Source: Plasmopara viticola (Eukaryota > Oomycota > Peronosporomycetes > Peronosporales > Peronosporaceae). From it: 64,000 bases of DNA. A program made the position numbers and the translations under genes. Positions 47,358 through 59,678 of this stretch are shown piece after piece. The stretch lies in NCBI GenBank assembly GCA_001695595.3, contig MBPM02000007.1, positions 682,001 to 746,000 of the forward strand, in the 5' to 3' direction. The notes beneath the pieces were generated by a model. It did not search any database, was not told the DNA's origin, and worked only from the letters and a program-made list of their open reading frames with translations. Each line of letters opens with the position of its first letter. Position 1 is the stretch's first letter.

Positions 47358-47968
47358 TACATAAAGGGAGCCGCTAACTTCCACCCAGTCTGCGATTATA
47401 TAGAACTCCTGACCCCAATATACAACGGTTATTGGCTATAAAGACCTCTATCGTGACAAAAGGCAGCTTTGCTCGAATCTACTTTTTGCCCATATCAATT
47501 TGAATGCACAATCTGCTGTAGTCACTTTGAGAGAGGAAACCTCATTTAGTTGAGGACTATTAAGAGCATGTGTTCTAATGCAGGCATACGTCAATGCCAA
47601 AATACCTCCAGACAGTGTTAGCGTGTGCCTTGACACAACCGACATTACCCGTGGTTCACTTCCGTCAATGCTTCCAGCTCCTCTAGCTGCTGCGCAGTAA
47701 CCTCAGGTGGCCACGTAAATTACTCCCAGTCAGCACCAGAACCCAGGGCATCAAAATTGACCGCGATAGGGGTCGATACAGACAGAGAGTAAGAGATGAC
47801 GATGCGATGCGCAACCTTTCACATTTGCGTTGGAGGTACAGTTCTTAGGTTTCTTTTTGGGCATCTGTAGCCAATCTCCGTTGTGTATTGGGGTGGGGAT
47901 TTTATATAATCGTAGACTGAGTGGAAGTTAGCGAAAACTGGGTGGAAGTTGGCGGCTCCCTACATAAA
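47358..47968. mobile_element. 595-bp TIR DNA element with 8-bp target-site duplication
   Basis: The element spans 47366-47960. Both ends read inward as GGGAGCCGCYAACTTCCACC, with one mismatch over 24 bp. Both subterminal regions continue with CGATTATATA and CCCCAATA; on the right side an extra copy of CGCTAACTTCCA is inserted between. TACATAAA flanks both sides exactly (47358-47365 and 47961-47968). An 8-bp duplication is typical of hAT-type elements. The interior has only short broken frames, so the copy cannot move by itself. Confidence 0.85.
47751..47864 (-). pseudogene. Transposase N-terminal remnant inside the TIR element
   Basis: A 38-codon frame begins MPKKKPKNCTS, a basic nuclear-localisation-like start, and ends at TGA (47751-47753). 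Beyond the stop, other frames give ALGSGADWE, stop, FTWPPEVTAQQLEELEAL, suggesting a once longer protein broken by a frameshift and stops. It reads inward from the right-hand end. No known transposase signature is visible. Confidence 0.35.
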
Positions 47969-50900
47969 TACCCTTTTATTTCTTTCTTTCTGAAAGTGAG
48001 CTTGTCTCAATTTAGAGAGCTGAGAAGTTCTTTCATACTTTTGTGTGCTGAGAAAATTTGGTGTCTTGTATTTCTTTTAATTCACTGACTGATCTAGGGG
48101 GCACTATGTCTGTGTGAGGCCACTAACTTCAGGCAAGCCAACGAGAGAGTCGAGGTTTGAAGTTCCAACATTCCGCTAAACTTGTACGCGTTCTAAAGGG
48201 AACGTATGAGGTGCGTAGTTGATTCCTCGGCAGGCCTCATGCCTTCGCGATTCATTCATTTCGAATGCTTGCTTTCAACATTTTGTCTACTTTTTACATA
48301 CTTGACCCTTCTCTGTACATATGACGTCATCAGTATCTGCAGGAGGGAAGGTTAGATCTCGGCCGTAAAGCTACTATCTGGATCATGTATGTCTGACAAA
48401 GGTGTATCGTATTCAGGTCATTGTCGTGTTGATCGACGGCTCGATCAGGATCTATTGAATCGACATGAAGTGACGTAAGTTATCTGCGTACTAATGATGA
48501 TACAATCACGAACGTTATTGCGTAAACTTTATTTGACATATTTCTGAACGATGATAAGTTACAGTAGGTGATTGACTGAAAAATAAAACGATTACGTGCT
48601 TTGACCCTACCAAAGTTAGCTACCGCGATTATGTCAGAATTTCGCTTTTTTAAGAGCCATACTATGCATATTAATACAAAAATACCGATGAAGTACCTAT
48701 CTTTCAAAGGGAGCCACCATCCGTCAATGGTTTCTATGTTTAATGCCATCCTTTTAGCATATATGTTTGGCCTTATGCTATGGTCCACTACATTGCCAAG
48801 GAAATGATAACAAATTTGCAAACTTAAAGCGCATGAGAAAGTAACTGAGAAGGTGATGGAATCTGTTTGTTGCATATTGCAACACGTGTACGGAAATAAA
48901 TCGCAGATAAATCAGATAAATGACTGCTGTGCAATACCTAATATCCATTACACAATATTAAAGAAAGTCCGCTTTAAAATTTCGAATCATGTGTCTATAT
49001 TAAAGCCATGCTCATTTATGTATTGATCGAATAAATGCTTTTCTTATTTCGCACCAAACTTGCAAATTTGAGCAGTTAAAAAACGTATTGCGCTCAAGCG
49101 GCTATGAGAGCTTTTTTAAAGGCAACCGGATTCAATAAAGGGCAAAATTATATCAGGATTTAGACATTCACTTGCTAATGTTGACAGCACACCGTCCCCA
49201 GGCATCTCTCAGACGGCTAGATCAAACAGTGTGTTCACAGCCGCACTGTGTAGTATGTGTTCTGATGCGCCACATCCGTGGACCAACGAGCCTTCTTGAG
49301 TCTGCACTCTGGTCCATGCATCGATTGAATTCACATTCTTTAACACCAATGAGGTATGCCATCTAAGAGGTTTGCTATTGCTCGTAAGAGTTCAAGCTTC
49401 CGATTATTATTTGGAATTTTTTTCATATTTGATCCTCACAAAGAAGACTATTCATTTTCTTGAAAATCAGCTGAGCATGTTTAGTAGAGCAAGATATGCA
49501 CTTACATTCATTCATCGTAAACAGAAGGGAATTCTGGGTCGAGATGAAGCAAACTTATCCGTTCTAGAAACTACTAAAACTTTGTTGTTTAAAAAAATGT
49601 TCAATCCCATTCCATCGAAACTAATAAAATCTTGAAGTTGGCGGACAGTATCATTAGTCTAGATGCATTCAATATTTATAAATAGAGCATTACAATCTTA
49701 AAGACCTCGAGACTTTTTTAGGTCCTCACATGATTTTCAATATATCACTTTGGAGTAATACTATTCTCCGTCTCTTCGATTTCAAGCACCGAAGTGAAGC
49801 TTTTGGTGCGCATGTGCTCGAGCTCTGCTTACAAGGAGAAAATTCATTTCTGCCATTTATACTTCCTGTACTCTGCACGACTATAAAAAAAAACTTGAAA
49901 GTATACCTGTGCGTACGTCTTGTGGGGCCAAGACCGCTGGGTCAAAAGACGTTTAAAGATCGCAAGAGTTTTTGAAAATCCTCGGAGGCGATATTTATTT
50001 TTCCAGAGTCTGTCTCTTGCAAAATTAACCACGGTCAATGGTAATGTCGCTCTCTCACACAATAAAGTGATGATAAACGTCGATTCAGTCGAATGTCCTG
50101 TACATTGTACATCCCTAACGGCGTTTTGCGGCACGAATCAGCGCTATTGCTGGAATGGTGGCTGCATTAATTGTATTGAAAGCATGTGGGATGCTCCAAC
50201 AAAAATGTCGACATATACTGGGAGGCTTTTTTTTATCGAATTGTATATCGCCGGCCAAGATCGAGTAATTGCGTTTGTACATAGGAAGACTTGAGCTACT
50301 TCAATTATATGTCAAATAGCTACCTGAGACGAAGTATGCTCTGCTCAATTTACAGACCATCTGCTAAGCTCTGAGCATTTCATTTTTGATACAAATAATG
50401 CGTCAGAACGCTTTGCGACAAACTCGCTTCACTTCTCGAAAAAGTGACCAGGACTCTTTTTCCTCATTGTACAACTTTTACATAAAGTAAAAGGTAGAAA
50501 AGCAAGTTTTTTTGAATGGTGTATTATTGCGTCGAGACCATGCTCTAGATCATTTTACAGCTACGACTTCGTCTGTATATATATAAAGCGCGTACGTGCG
50601 CGCGAGATGACATTGTGTAGCTCTGCTAAAGGCTTTGTAACGCGAGGTTAAAGACCTGAACAGAATCGTTTATGGACGGATATATTGTCAGAATATGTCG
50701 AAGGGAGAGGCCGTAATGTCAGAAGATATTATGGCGCCAGAACAATTAAGAGCTCATGTAACACACAATGACTATGGGCGTACTAGCGGTTTTCGTACCC
50801 AAAAAGTCAAAATAGAGTGCAGATTTCGACTTCCTCAACATGCAGTTCATTACCTTCAAGGGGAAGTTGGCTTGAGTTGCTCTCATGGCAGTATCTACCG

Positions 50901-53900
50901 TTTAGTAGCGCAGTGCTTCATGTTTGACAAGTGTATAATCCTATATCTAACTCTTCTAAATGGCGAGAATTTTTATGGTAGGCCACAAGACACTACATCT
51001 AGGTATTTTTTTAGTTTAGCATATATTTGCCTTTGAATGCCTTCAGATTATCCAGGTCTAGGATGTAAAAGCTGGTACAAGTCACCTTTGTTCCATACTC
51101 AAGAGGGAGTTTTGTGTTTTTGAGCACAAAATCCCACTTCTTTTCGTTTGCCAACTCAGCCAAGAACTTAGCAGCTTCGTGTTTTTCTAGATCTGGTTAT
51201 TCTGACACCATTGGCACTGCCTGCTATCAAAGCGTATTCACGACACGACGCTTAGTTGAACAATACTTTTTGTGAACAATGACTCTTCGCCAGCTACGAG
51301 GTTGTTCTCGGAAATCTTGGCATCGATTTGGTATCGTATCTCTGTTTTGACCTTGCAAAGCTAGGTTAAACGGCCTCGGTGGATCTCCTCTATCTACCTG
51401 CTATTTGCCATGAAAACGTTAAGCGAGCTTATGCTACCCGCTTAAAGATCTATTTCTTGCAGCTTCTTGTAGAAGAGCTTGGAGAACGTTACAATCGCTG
51501 CTGGTGCCACTCAAAAACGCTATTTTGACGTCTATGGTAGCCGATGCCAGTCGCAAGCTTGAATACTTGCTAGGGAAGATTTGGATATGCCGTCACGTCT
51601 TTCTTTGAGAAGATATTTATTCCTTTGGAACGTCCCGAGTTTCTCTTAAGCGTGTGTCAACCCAGGCTTTTTTCCAATGAGGAACGCACACACGGGATAG
51701 GATTGAGACTTACCAAGCCCTACTACACACATTTGAGCTACTACCATCTATGGTGTTTCTCCTCCAATCTATCTGAGACTAGTTGTTTTCTCGCCATACC
51801 TGTCCACGACAAAATACTTTGTGCTATTTTAAGTTACACTTCTAGCCAGGACCTATGCCCAAGGCCGAGATTTTTAGGCAAAAAGAAATTATGATCGTAT
51901 CATTAGCCACTGAAAATGGACATGACTTGCTAACGTTTTTTTTTAATCATCAGCAGACCGACAGCAATCGTTTACCGGCGAGCAAAATCTCCCGACACGC
52001 CGGAGTCGCAAATCTCAAAATGACAAGCTGCCAAAAGAAATTCCAGCTTACGATATCTTTATAGATGATCTTATGATCTGCGCTTAAACAAACGACCGCT
52101 TATAGCTAATTTTAGCAGCCAAAAGCCTTTAGGCTTTATTTATTCTGACGTCTCTCATGGCAAACTAATACCATGCGGTAAAATCCCGAGACACGACTTG
52201 GCACAATCACCTTAAAAGCATAATTAAGAGCGCCCAGTTTGAAGTCTTTAAGTTGTGCAGTATAATGACACATCCCTTTTTTTCGCAAATACTGCTTTGG
52301 AAATTCAAGTCATGACGGTCAAGCAGTCGGAAGTTAATCAGAATATATTTGAAAGCTTGTGCGTACTTCGCTGTCTCTTCTGTTTAACAACATGGGCGGC
52401 TCTTTTATCATAACGAATCAGCTTACTATAAAGAAGTGAATGTAGCTATCGCAAAAGCCAGCAAAAAAGGATGATGAGGAAAATAGTATACCAAAGCGTA
52501 AGTAAACCGCCATCTAAGCCGACCTATTTTCACAGATTTGTAGTCCCACTAGATCATTTAAGTCATGATTTTTCTTCGGAATGCTGCGGTACATCAAACC
52601 AAACTACTTAAGTGTATGTAGCAGTGACACAATTTGCCTTGAGTCTGTCTACGGAAGAAGACAGATTTTTGACACCATTTTAAAATATTGTGCATATTTC
52701 TGTGCAACTCCTTCTCAGTGGCATTAAAAGCTCTAACATGGGCGAATCGAGCTGTGGCAACTTGATGCGCTGCTATAACTCTATTCCACAAGGGAGGCAC
52801 GCTCGTCAAGCTCACTTTTGATTAAACACAAAGTGCATAGTTTTCTTAATCGAAATTAGTCTGCATACTACTTACAATCATCGCCTATAATGTTGCTTTC
52901 TCCGGTTAACAAAAAGTTTATCACAAATTGGGATCCGCGAAGAAGTAAAACCACCAAGCCTTTTACTATGAGTAATGAGGTCTCCTCGTCGCCGCACACT
53001 GACACGATCTGCGTGGATGACGAACGTCAACTTGCCAAAAATGAAGGCTTTAAATGCAATCGGAGTGTAAAGCATGACAAGGATCTTTCCAAAATCATTC
53101 CTTGGATGTGCTTCTGTCGTGACCGATAGTTACGGAGAGCTGTCCATCTTCATCGTCGTATTACTTAAAAGCGTGGCCGTTGGCTAAGTTGCTTGCATCT
53201 TACAAAGCGTAAACAGTACTTGAGGCATCTAATTTCCTTTGATACTTCTGCCACGATTTACACTTCTATTAACATTTTCTTTACGGCATCGAATGCCATT
53301 TGGTGGTTAACACGCTGTCATACCATGATACTTTTTTAGAAGGGACGACAAGAGCTCGATCGATGCACCAAACTTTGCATGCTAACTCTAGTCAAAAGTC
53401 GAAAGCTCTGGTGCTTTCTATGCACAGCTGTTAGTCACCTTCTCCGTCTTTGTATATATGCACGCTTTCTCTTATAATAGGCAAGCATCGGGTTCTCAGC
53501 GAACGAACTATGTATTTTTTGTAAAAGGTGTGATACGTCTCTTGCGCTTGACTTAAATAGCCTCTTTAAAAACTTAATTTGTACTATATTGACCGGGCTA
53601 TTCTCAGACTGACCGTGCTCGAAGGTGTTGTCATAATAGATTTGCATAAAGTCGAAGAGCGGGTACAGCGCATAAATGTTATGCGGTTGAGCGCGACAGG
53701 CGACTTTTTGAAGCCTTGTGGTATCAAAAACATTCCTTTCGACATTCTGCTAAAAAATTACTACTGTTATTCATATGTCGCTGGGCCTTAGCAGGATCTG
53801 GTAGAAGACTTCGGTCATAGCGACAGCGCGAAAGACGGCGATGCTAGCCATGACATTGAATACCATTCTTTTCTGAGGCAAGCTCTTGGATGTCGATGCC

Positions 53901-56716
53901 ATTCATTTAGCTAAAAGTGAAAGAGATGCACCGGTCTTCTCAAGGCCGAAGGCTGTATACGAGTAGAGAGAGCTGTTTTTTTTCTGAGCACATGATTTCC
54001 CTTGGGGCGGCTCTTAAAGTCTCATCAACTTCTTTTACTTAGTTTCGAGATAAGGGCAATTGTTGCATCACACAATATTCTAATCAGGCGCGATATAGTT
54101 CTTGTGGCGAGATTTTATATTAATCGGAAGTATATGAAAGCATTCTAGAGACAAGCTCAATTTCTTTCGCCTGTTTTCGATTAAGATTAAAGTGTTGCAT
54201 AATAAAAAACATTCGCGAGACTGCAAAGAGTATCTTAATTGATTTAATAAGCGGTCTTCGCACACAGACTTCAAACTTAACTCTTTGTGGTCGTGGTAGA
54301 GACCCGACTGCGTTTGAGGCTTCGATAATCAAGAAAATGTTTCTGTCTTTGGTAAAAAAGGAAAGTTCTTCCAGAAAAGACTGCAAGTTGTGCGATTGAT
54401 TAGGTGTCGCGAAGTGGTCTTGTGACATTAGGTGTGTGGGGCAACTATGCCTGCGAACACTTTTTTGTCAAACAAGAGCGTAAGCTCAGTCACTATGTTG
54501 TAAAAGGCGTGGGCTTAATCACTCATTCTCGAAGCACGCACATCTTTCATCCAACTGCTATGTGCTTTAAAAGCTCTACGCGTGCCGTGCCAGCGTGGTC
54601 ATTGCTACGTGGCGATAAAACTCTTGTTTAACCTTCAAAATGTAATTTGAGGGGCCATGCTTAATTTTTTGTGAACTGCTCGACCGAATATTTGTAAAGC
54701 TTGATGCGGGAGTACTTTTTGCCCATCCTTCATATTTCTATAATGCAAAACGTTGTCGACTGCTCAGTCGTCCAGATACCGATGCAAGCTGTCGACAGTT
54801 CTCTGCAATCAGTCAATGACTGGCTGACATTGGGCAAGCCGCGTTACACCTTGATTCAAAACAAATGCATACAGAGCGCGTTGGCGAAAAAGTCTTTGCT
54901 GCTGCGAAGACCGTCGAGCACATACGCAAGAAAAAGTTTTTGTCGCGGTATTTGATGGGATTCAACGGTACCAAATCTGTCAACTTCTTCACCGAAGCCC
55001 TTGTAAAATTAAATTTTTGGTAGAGCCGTCAACAAACATGGCACGCAGAAGAATCTATTTGCAAATATTAAGTAAGAGGCTCCACATGTCACCAGTGACA
55101 TGAAGGATTAAGCTGGTTGACCTTTAGTCATTTCTTGCAGTCGTGAGCTCGAGCTTTGCCTTAACTTCAAATTGGCTAGCAGGTCGCTTCCACCGATATT
55201 CCTTTTGCTGGCCGCTATGTGACACATATGACGCAATAAAGGGACTAGTTCATGAGACACAGGCGCACAATGGTAAAGATTTTTGCCCTGTAAGTAAAAC
55301 ACAAGACGAGCGGGTTCAACATGAATACCGCAGCAACTTCTTAACGTACCATTGCAATGTAGACCGGACGCAGCAACTGCGTCGATTTCATCGGCTCTTT
55401 CATGTAAGCATGAGCGCCTGATGCCGAAGACTTGACATATGAGAACGCCAAAATGGAATTCTTCCAAGTTGCACGGATAAGCGTCACTTCGAGTAAAAAG
55501 TTTATTACAAATAAGGCACTTAATCGTATCTTCGCACATGCCGACACATATGACACAGACCTGTGATCCCATATCTGACGGCTTTGGGATAATCCGCAAC
55601 GCTCCATGACACATAATCACCCAACGGCAATCTACTCTTCATCAAAGCAAAACCACAGCGCGAGAGCGCGACTAATCTTGTGGCGGTTTGAAATCAAGTC
55701 TTAAGTTTCGTTAAATTGAATCCTGTGGGTAAAGTCTTTACATCAACGACGAGTCATTTATAAACTCATATCTTGGCTTTAAAAAATTTGGCCTCGTGAA
55801 GGACAAGAAAATGCACGGTATGTCAGTCCGGGAATGTCCGTCAATCGAGATTATTTTTAAAAAGGTGCTTCAGTCTCAGGTAACTCAAGCCAAGTCCTGA
55901 GTTGCCTATCAACAGTTTTTCAAACGTCCGTTAACCGTATTTCGAATGAGCTCTGACCCATAGTTCCCTGTAGTTCGAATGTATAGTTGCTCGACTCGAG
56001 ACCCATAGGATGCAGTCAAAGAAAGGTAAAAAAAAAAAAATAAGCAAAGCCAGAAAGTCTGCCTGCCTCGTCAATCCGCTCCTCAAATGGGTCGAATAGC
56101 TGCTAGCATCCCGCGCTAAGTTTGAGCATGTAGCTCAAATCTTTCTCATGATTGGAAGCACGTATACTCTGAGTTAATAATTGACCCTAAATTGCATCCT
56201 GGATTACGTTTTCTAACCACTACTCTTGCATAAAGGAGATGCTCATTACATGAGGTTTATTGTTGTTAACGACGCAGTCTACAAACAGGCTGAGCTACCG
56301 ATAGCGTGACTTTCTCTTCCTCCGCACCGATTGATGCGAGAAAGCCGAATGGATGGTGCTGATTAGCGCGTAGGACATCTCGCCTCAAGACCATTCGCTG
56401 CCTCCAATCTTATCAATATGCAATTTCTTTTGAGCTCAGATTGCACTTGTCGATATTGATCTCCGGGATACGCATTCTCAAAACTTACAGACAAAAATTG
56501 CTTAGCTTCCTTGACTCATGCCTATGCTAGCTCTAGAATAATAAAATAAGAGACTGAATTTTACCATTATAAGCAATCTTGATAGTCTGCCTATCCACAT
56601 AAATTTTCACAATTTGTCACTTTATAATTGCGCTCAATTCTTCGCTTATTATTTTGTAAATTCCATGAATATTTAGTGTGCTTTACTTAATCAAATGGTG
56701 TTTGCCTGTCAACACA
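47969..56716. other. 8.7 kb gene-poor AT-rich region
   Basis: No intact gene was recognised. The longest frames (48480-48875 minus, 49920-50294 plus, 50695-51036 plus, 55108-55620 minus) lack family motifs, and I treat them as random or relic. The minus-strand 170-codon frame at 55108-55620 has CVICVG and CLICN pairs near its start that loosely resemble a zinc finger. No RXLR or Crinkler effector with a signal peptide was found. A poly-A run lies near 56,030. Confidence 0.4.
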
Positions 56717-57469
56717 ATGGCCTCAGTATGGCGCCGCCCAGGCGTACTAATAAGCGGCGTGGCACTTTACGTGGGGGTGACGTTCGCTACATATGTGACA
56801 TTCTACGACCCCAAGAAACGCAATAAGAGTACAAGTACACCCGAACTTACCGATGCGAGACGCTTGCAAGTTTTTGACGCGAATGCTGGGAAATATGACA
56901 AGGATGTGGACTGGGACGAGCGACTCACGGGCAATTCGCTCATGCGGCGGTTTCTACTGCAAAACGCTCGTGGCCACGTACTTGAAGTGGCAGCTGGTAC
57001 AGGTCGCAACCTCCCCTATTACAGTGCCTCATCGCGGGTCATATTGACCGATTTCAGCCATGGGATGCTAAGCCAAGTATCGAAAACGCAGCAGCAGCGA
57101 CTGGCCCATTGCGAGCTCCAAGTCATGAGCACAGGCACTCTGTCGTTCAAAGACGATCAATTCGACACAGTGGTGGATACTTTTGGTCTCTGCAGTATGG
57201 ACGACCCCGTGCGCAGTTTGCAAGAGATGCAACGTGTGTGTAAGAAGGGTGGCCGCATCTTGCTACTGGAACATGGTCAGAGCAGCTATTTGTGGCTCTC
57301 GGGTATCTTGGACAAGTTTGCAGACCTTCATGCTCAAAAGTGGGGATGCCACTGGAATCGAGACATCATGGCCCTGTTGGATCAGGCTGGGCTGGAGGTC
57401 GAAACTCTGCACCGCTTCCACTTTGGCACGACGTACTACATTGTGGCCAAGCCTCATGCTTTCGGTTGA
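56717..57469 (+). CDS. OMS1-like SAM-dependent methyltransferase with N-terminal membrane segment
   Basis: A 250-residue class I methyltransferase. A hydrophobic segment (GVLISGVALYVGVTFATY) near residues 8-28 would anchor it. Motif I is VLEVAAGTGRNLPYY. The segments DTVVDTFGLCSMDDPV, GGRILLLEHGQ, KWGCHWNRDI and FGTTYYIVAKP match yeast Oms1, an integral mitochondrial inner-membrane protein, closely and in order. METTL7-type lipid-droplet methyltransferases are more distant. Mitochondrial location is inferred from Oms1; the substrate is unknown. The frame is open from 56678 (ATG at or near there gives 13 extra residues), but the ATG at 56717 places the membrane segment at the usual distance. 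The gene is convergent with secreted-family member B. Confidence 0.85.
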   Translation: MASVWRRPGVLISGVALYVGVTFATYVTFYDPKKRNKSTSTPELTDARRLQVFDANAGKYDKDVDWDERLTGNSLMRRFLLQNARGHVLEVAAGTGRNLPYYSASSRVILTDFSHGMLSQVSKTQQQRLAHCELQVMSTGTLSFKDDQFDTVVDTFGLCSMDDPVRSLQEMQRVCKKGGRILLLEHGQSSYLWLSGILDKFADLHAQKWGCHWNRDIMALLDQAGLEVETLHRFHFGTTYYIVAKPHAFG

Positions 57470-57794
57470 TAGAAGTGTTGTTAGTATAGACCACTATTGT
57501 CCCGGAGGGCGAATATAACAATTTTTATATGGCTACACTGAAAGTACTATCCGTATGATATGCAACTTTTTGGCTGTTACTATTCCTTTACCTACGGGCA
57601 ACAAGTTGTTGTAAGACACACCAATATGGACGAGGACTACCGTAGCTGTCCATTTAAGTACAATACTAAGATTCATGCCGATAGTACATTAAAGTATTAT
57701 GAAAGCTAAGCAAGAGTAGTCATAACGCGCATCCATTTAAAGTATACTATAGTTTATTAGTAATTAAGGCGACCTGACGGCACAAAGTACTGAA
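57470..57794. other. Convergent intergenic region
   Basis: 325 bp between the stop codons of the methyltransferase and member B, presumably holding both 3' UTRs. It is AT-rich, with no element seen. Confidence 0.6.
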
Positions 57795-59678
57795 TTAAGT
57801 CGCATCCATCTGGACGTTGAGGTCCAAATGGCCGCCCTGGCGTGAAATGGGCACCCACAAAACTAGCGACCCGCCATTTGTAGACGGGAGACCAAAGATC
57901 CCTGGATGCCAACGATCCAAATACAACGTCTTGCCACCAAGCACGGTAATGTTTGACCTCCACTGCACGTCCGTCCCATTTTCCAGAAAGACCTCGTCGA
58001 TCTTGTCTCCTCCAGACATGATATTCACCGACACGTTCTGCGTGTCTCGATTCTTAAAGTTGATAATCACAACGCCGTCCCCTTTCTTAGTCCACTCGAG
58101 CGAACTGTGTTTAAACGCCGCGTGAACTGCGCTCATACCGAGCGTTGCGTACTCATTGCCGTCGTCAATCTCGCCTATAAATTGCGTGGGACCACAAATG
58201 GTCTGCAAAAATTCCGAAAAGAGCGTTGCTAGATCCGTGGGGTCCCACCCCAGCGAAGCAAAGAAGAGCGCATTGCGCGTCCACGTATACGTCGAGTGTT
58301 TCGTGACCATGTCAATGCCATTGTCGCTTGTCCCAGTCTTGATGAGATCGTTGATCATGACCCCGTACGTCTTGCGAATGATGTCGCGGGTCTTGTACGC
58401 AGCAGCCTCGGACGACTCGGCCGCGATCGTCGTCATGCAATTGTTGGTCACTGTTGGAATGTCGTACAAAATGAGGTTCGATTCACTCAATTTCAAACGG
58501 AGCTCCGCGTTAGTGATGGACGGATCATTCTGTCGGTACTCTTCCACGGTCGTCCACACCAGCGTCGTCAACGTCTTGAGATCGTCGCCACAAGTCGAGT
58601 TCTCTTTCATGCCCGATTCCAAATCCATGATCTCACCCTCTGTAAGTTGATCCGCTGCTTGCGTAAAATTCACGTGCTTCATAAACGCTTTAAATTTTCC
58701 CCAACTTTCGATAATCTCGTCGTCAAAGCTAATGACCAAGAGTAAAATAAACTGCGCCGTAGGCAAGATGAGACGCGTGAGCTTGAGGCTGTGGGGAGGT
58801 ATCCTGCCCGAGCAAATGAGAATGGTCGCCGGTAGATCCGCGACGACATAGTTGGTTTGGTAGAGCAACAGCAAGAGTTTCTCCGTCGTCGTGTGGGGGT
58901 CAATGACCTTTTGATTACGCACGAAACGGATCACTGCACGGACGAAAATCAGTAGAAAATCGGCACAAATGACGGCCCAGCTCAAGGTCTTGCTAATCTT
59001 GGCGAGCTCGCCAAACACCCCAAAGGACGCCGAACTCAACAAGGCCATGGCCACGGCCGTGGCTTTTGCACTGTGTTCAATGGCACACGCATTGTCTTGC
59101 TGGATGCACTGAATGCCACACTCGACAGGATACTCCAAGGGACATTCGGTCCAACACGTGTGGGTCAAGTCGTTGCGATCAAAGTTCGTAGGACACCGTT
59201 GCATGAAATGCGCCTCCCGGTAGCACGCTGGGTCATTCGCTGGCACGTACGGTCCGACCCAATTGCGATACGTGGATCGCGCGGCATTCACGGCCGTCGA
59301 CGGGGTCGCCAATTGGTCCATCGACGGCATTGCGACGTCCCACGACGTTGGGAGCACCAACGCATTGTCCCCTTGGAATTGATGCGCAGATGCCGAAGTG
59401 TGGGTCGACGACGGCGGCTTGGATGCCGGACGGGACGAGCCAGTGCTGGTCGAGCCAGACGTGGACGCTGAGCTTTCGTCCGAGTAAATCATGGCTCGGA
59501 CTCGATCCATGTAATCGGACCCCATCATGTCATTGAGCGCGTCGGGAGACAAGATCACGTCGTCGTTTGTCGGGGCCGACGACGGCGCTGGTGTGTCCGT
59601 TTTCCAAAATTGCCAATTGAAGGCGCTGCCACGGCCAACGAGAGCGAGAAAGAAGAGAGCTCGGGTTGTCTGGAGCAT
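57795..59678 (-). CDS. Secreted/membrane cysteine-rich protein, oomycete-type family, member B
   Basis: Paralogue of the gene at 25724-27406; 627 aa, single exon, GC-rich. The ATG at 59678 gives a signal peptide (TRALFFLALVGRGSAF). The frame is open further upstream but has no other ATG. Residues about 66-100 are a Ser/Thr/Pro-rich linker absent from member A. The seven-cysteine cluster is at C152, C162, C175, C179, C187, C191 and C198 (CYREAH, HTCWTECP, YPVECG). Hydrophobic segments include VAMALLSSASFGVFG, AVICADFLLIFVRAVI and LPTAQFILLLVISF. Shared downstream cysteines are STCGDD, NNCMT and ICGPTQFIGEIDDG. The C-terminal beta-rich part (NVSVNIMSGGDKIDE, GKTLYLDRW) is strongly conserved. 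Function unknown; secretion or surface display is inferred. Confidence 0.82.
   Translation of the reverse strand: MLQTTRALFFLALVGRGSAFNWQFWKTDTPAPSSAPTNDDVILSPDALNDMMGSDYMDRVRAMIYSDESSASTSGSTSTGSSRPASKPPSSTHTSASAHQFQGDNALVLPTSWDVAMPSMDQLATPSTAVNAARSTYRNWVGPYVPANDPACYREAHFMQRCPTNFDRNDLTHTCWTECPLEYPVECGIQCIQQDNACAIEHSAKATAVAMALLSSASFGVFGELAKISKTLSWAVICADFLLIFVRAVIRFVRNQKVIDPHTTTEKLLLLLYQTNYVVADLPATILICSGRIPPHSLKLTRLILPTAQFILLLVISFDDEIIESWGKFKAFMKHVNFTQAADQLTEGEIMDLESGMKENSTCGDDLKTLTTLVWTTVEEYRQNDPSITNAELRLKLSESNLILYDIPTVTNNCMTTIAAESSEAAAYKTRDIIRKTYGVMINDLIKTGTSDNGIDMVTKHSTYTWTRNALFFASLGWDPTDLATLFSEFLQTICGPTQFIGEIDDGNEYATLGMSAVHAAFKHSSLEWTKKGDGVVIINFKNRDTQNVSVNIMSGGDKIDEVFLENGTDVQWRSNITVLGGKTLYLDRWHPGIFGLPSTNGGSLVLWVPISRQGGHLDLNVQMDAT

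Noticed and set aside
48480..48875. Minus-strand 131-codon frame with hydrophobic stretches
   Set aside because: The hydrophobicity is what AT-rich random sequence gives. No family resemblance or plausible context was found.
49920..50294. Plus-strand 124-codon frame containing several cysteines
   Set aside because: It starts from a non-canonical position and has no signal peptide or known domain. Probably chance.
55108..55620. Minus-strand 170-codon open frame with CVICVG and CLICN
   Set aside because: The cysteine spacing does not continue as a zinc-finger array, there is no leader or paralogue, and other frames over the same stretch are equally open. Left as unassigned.
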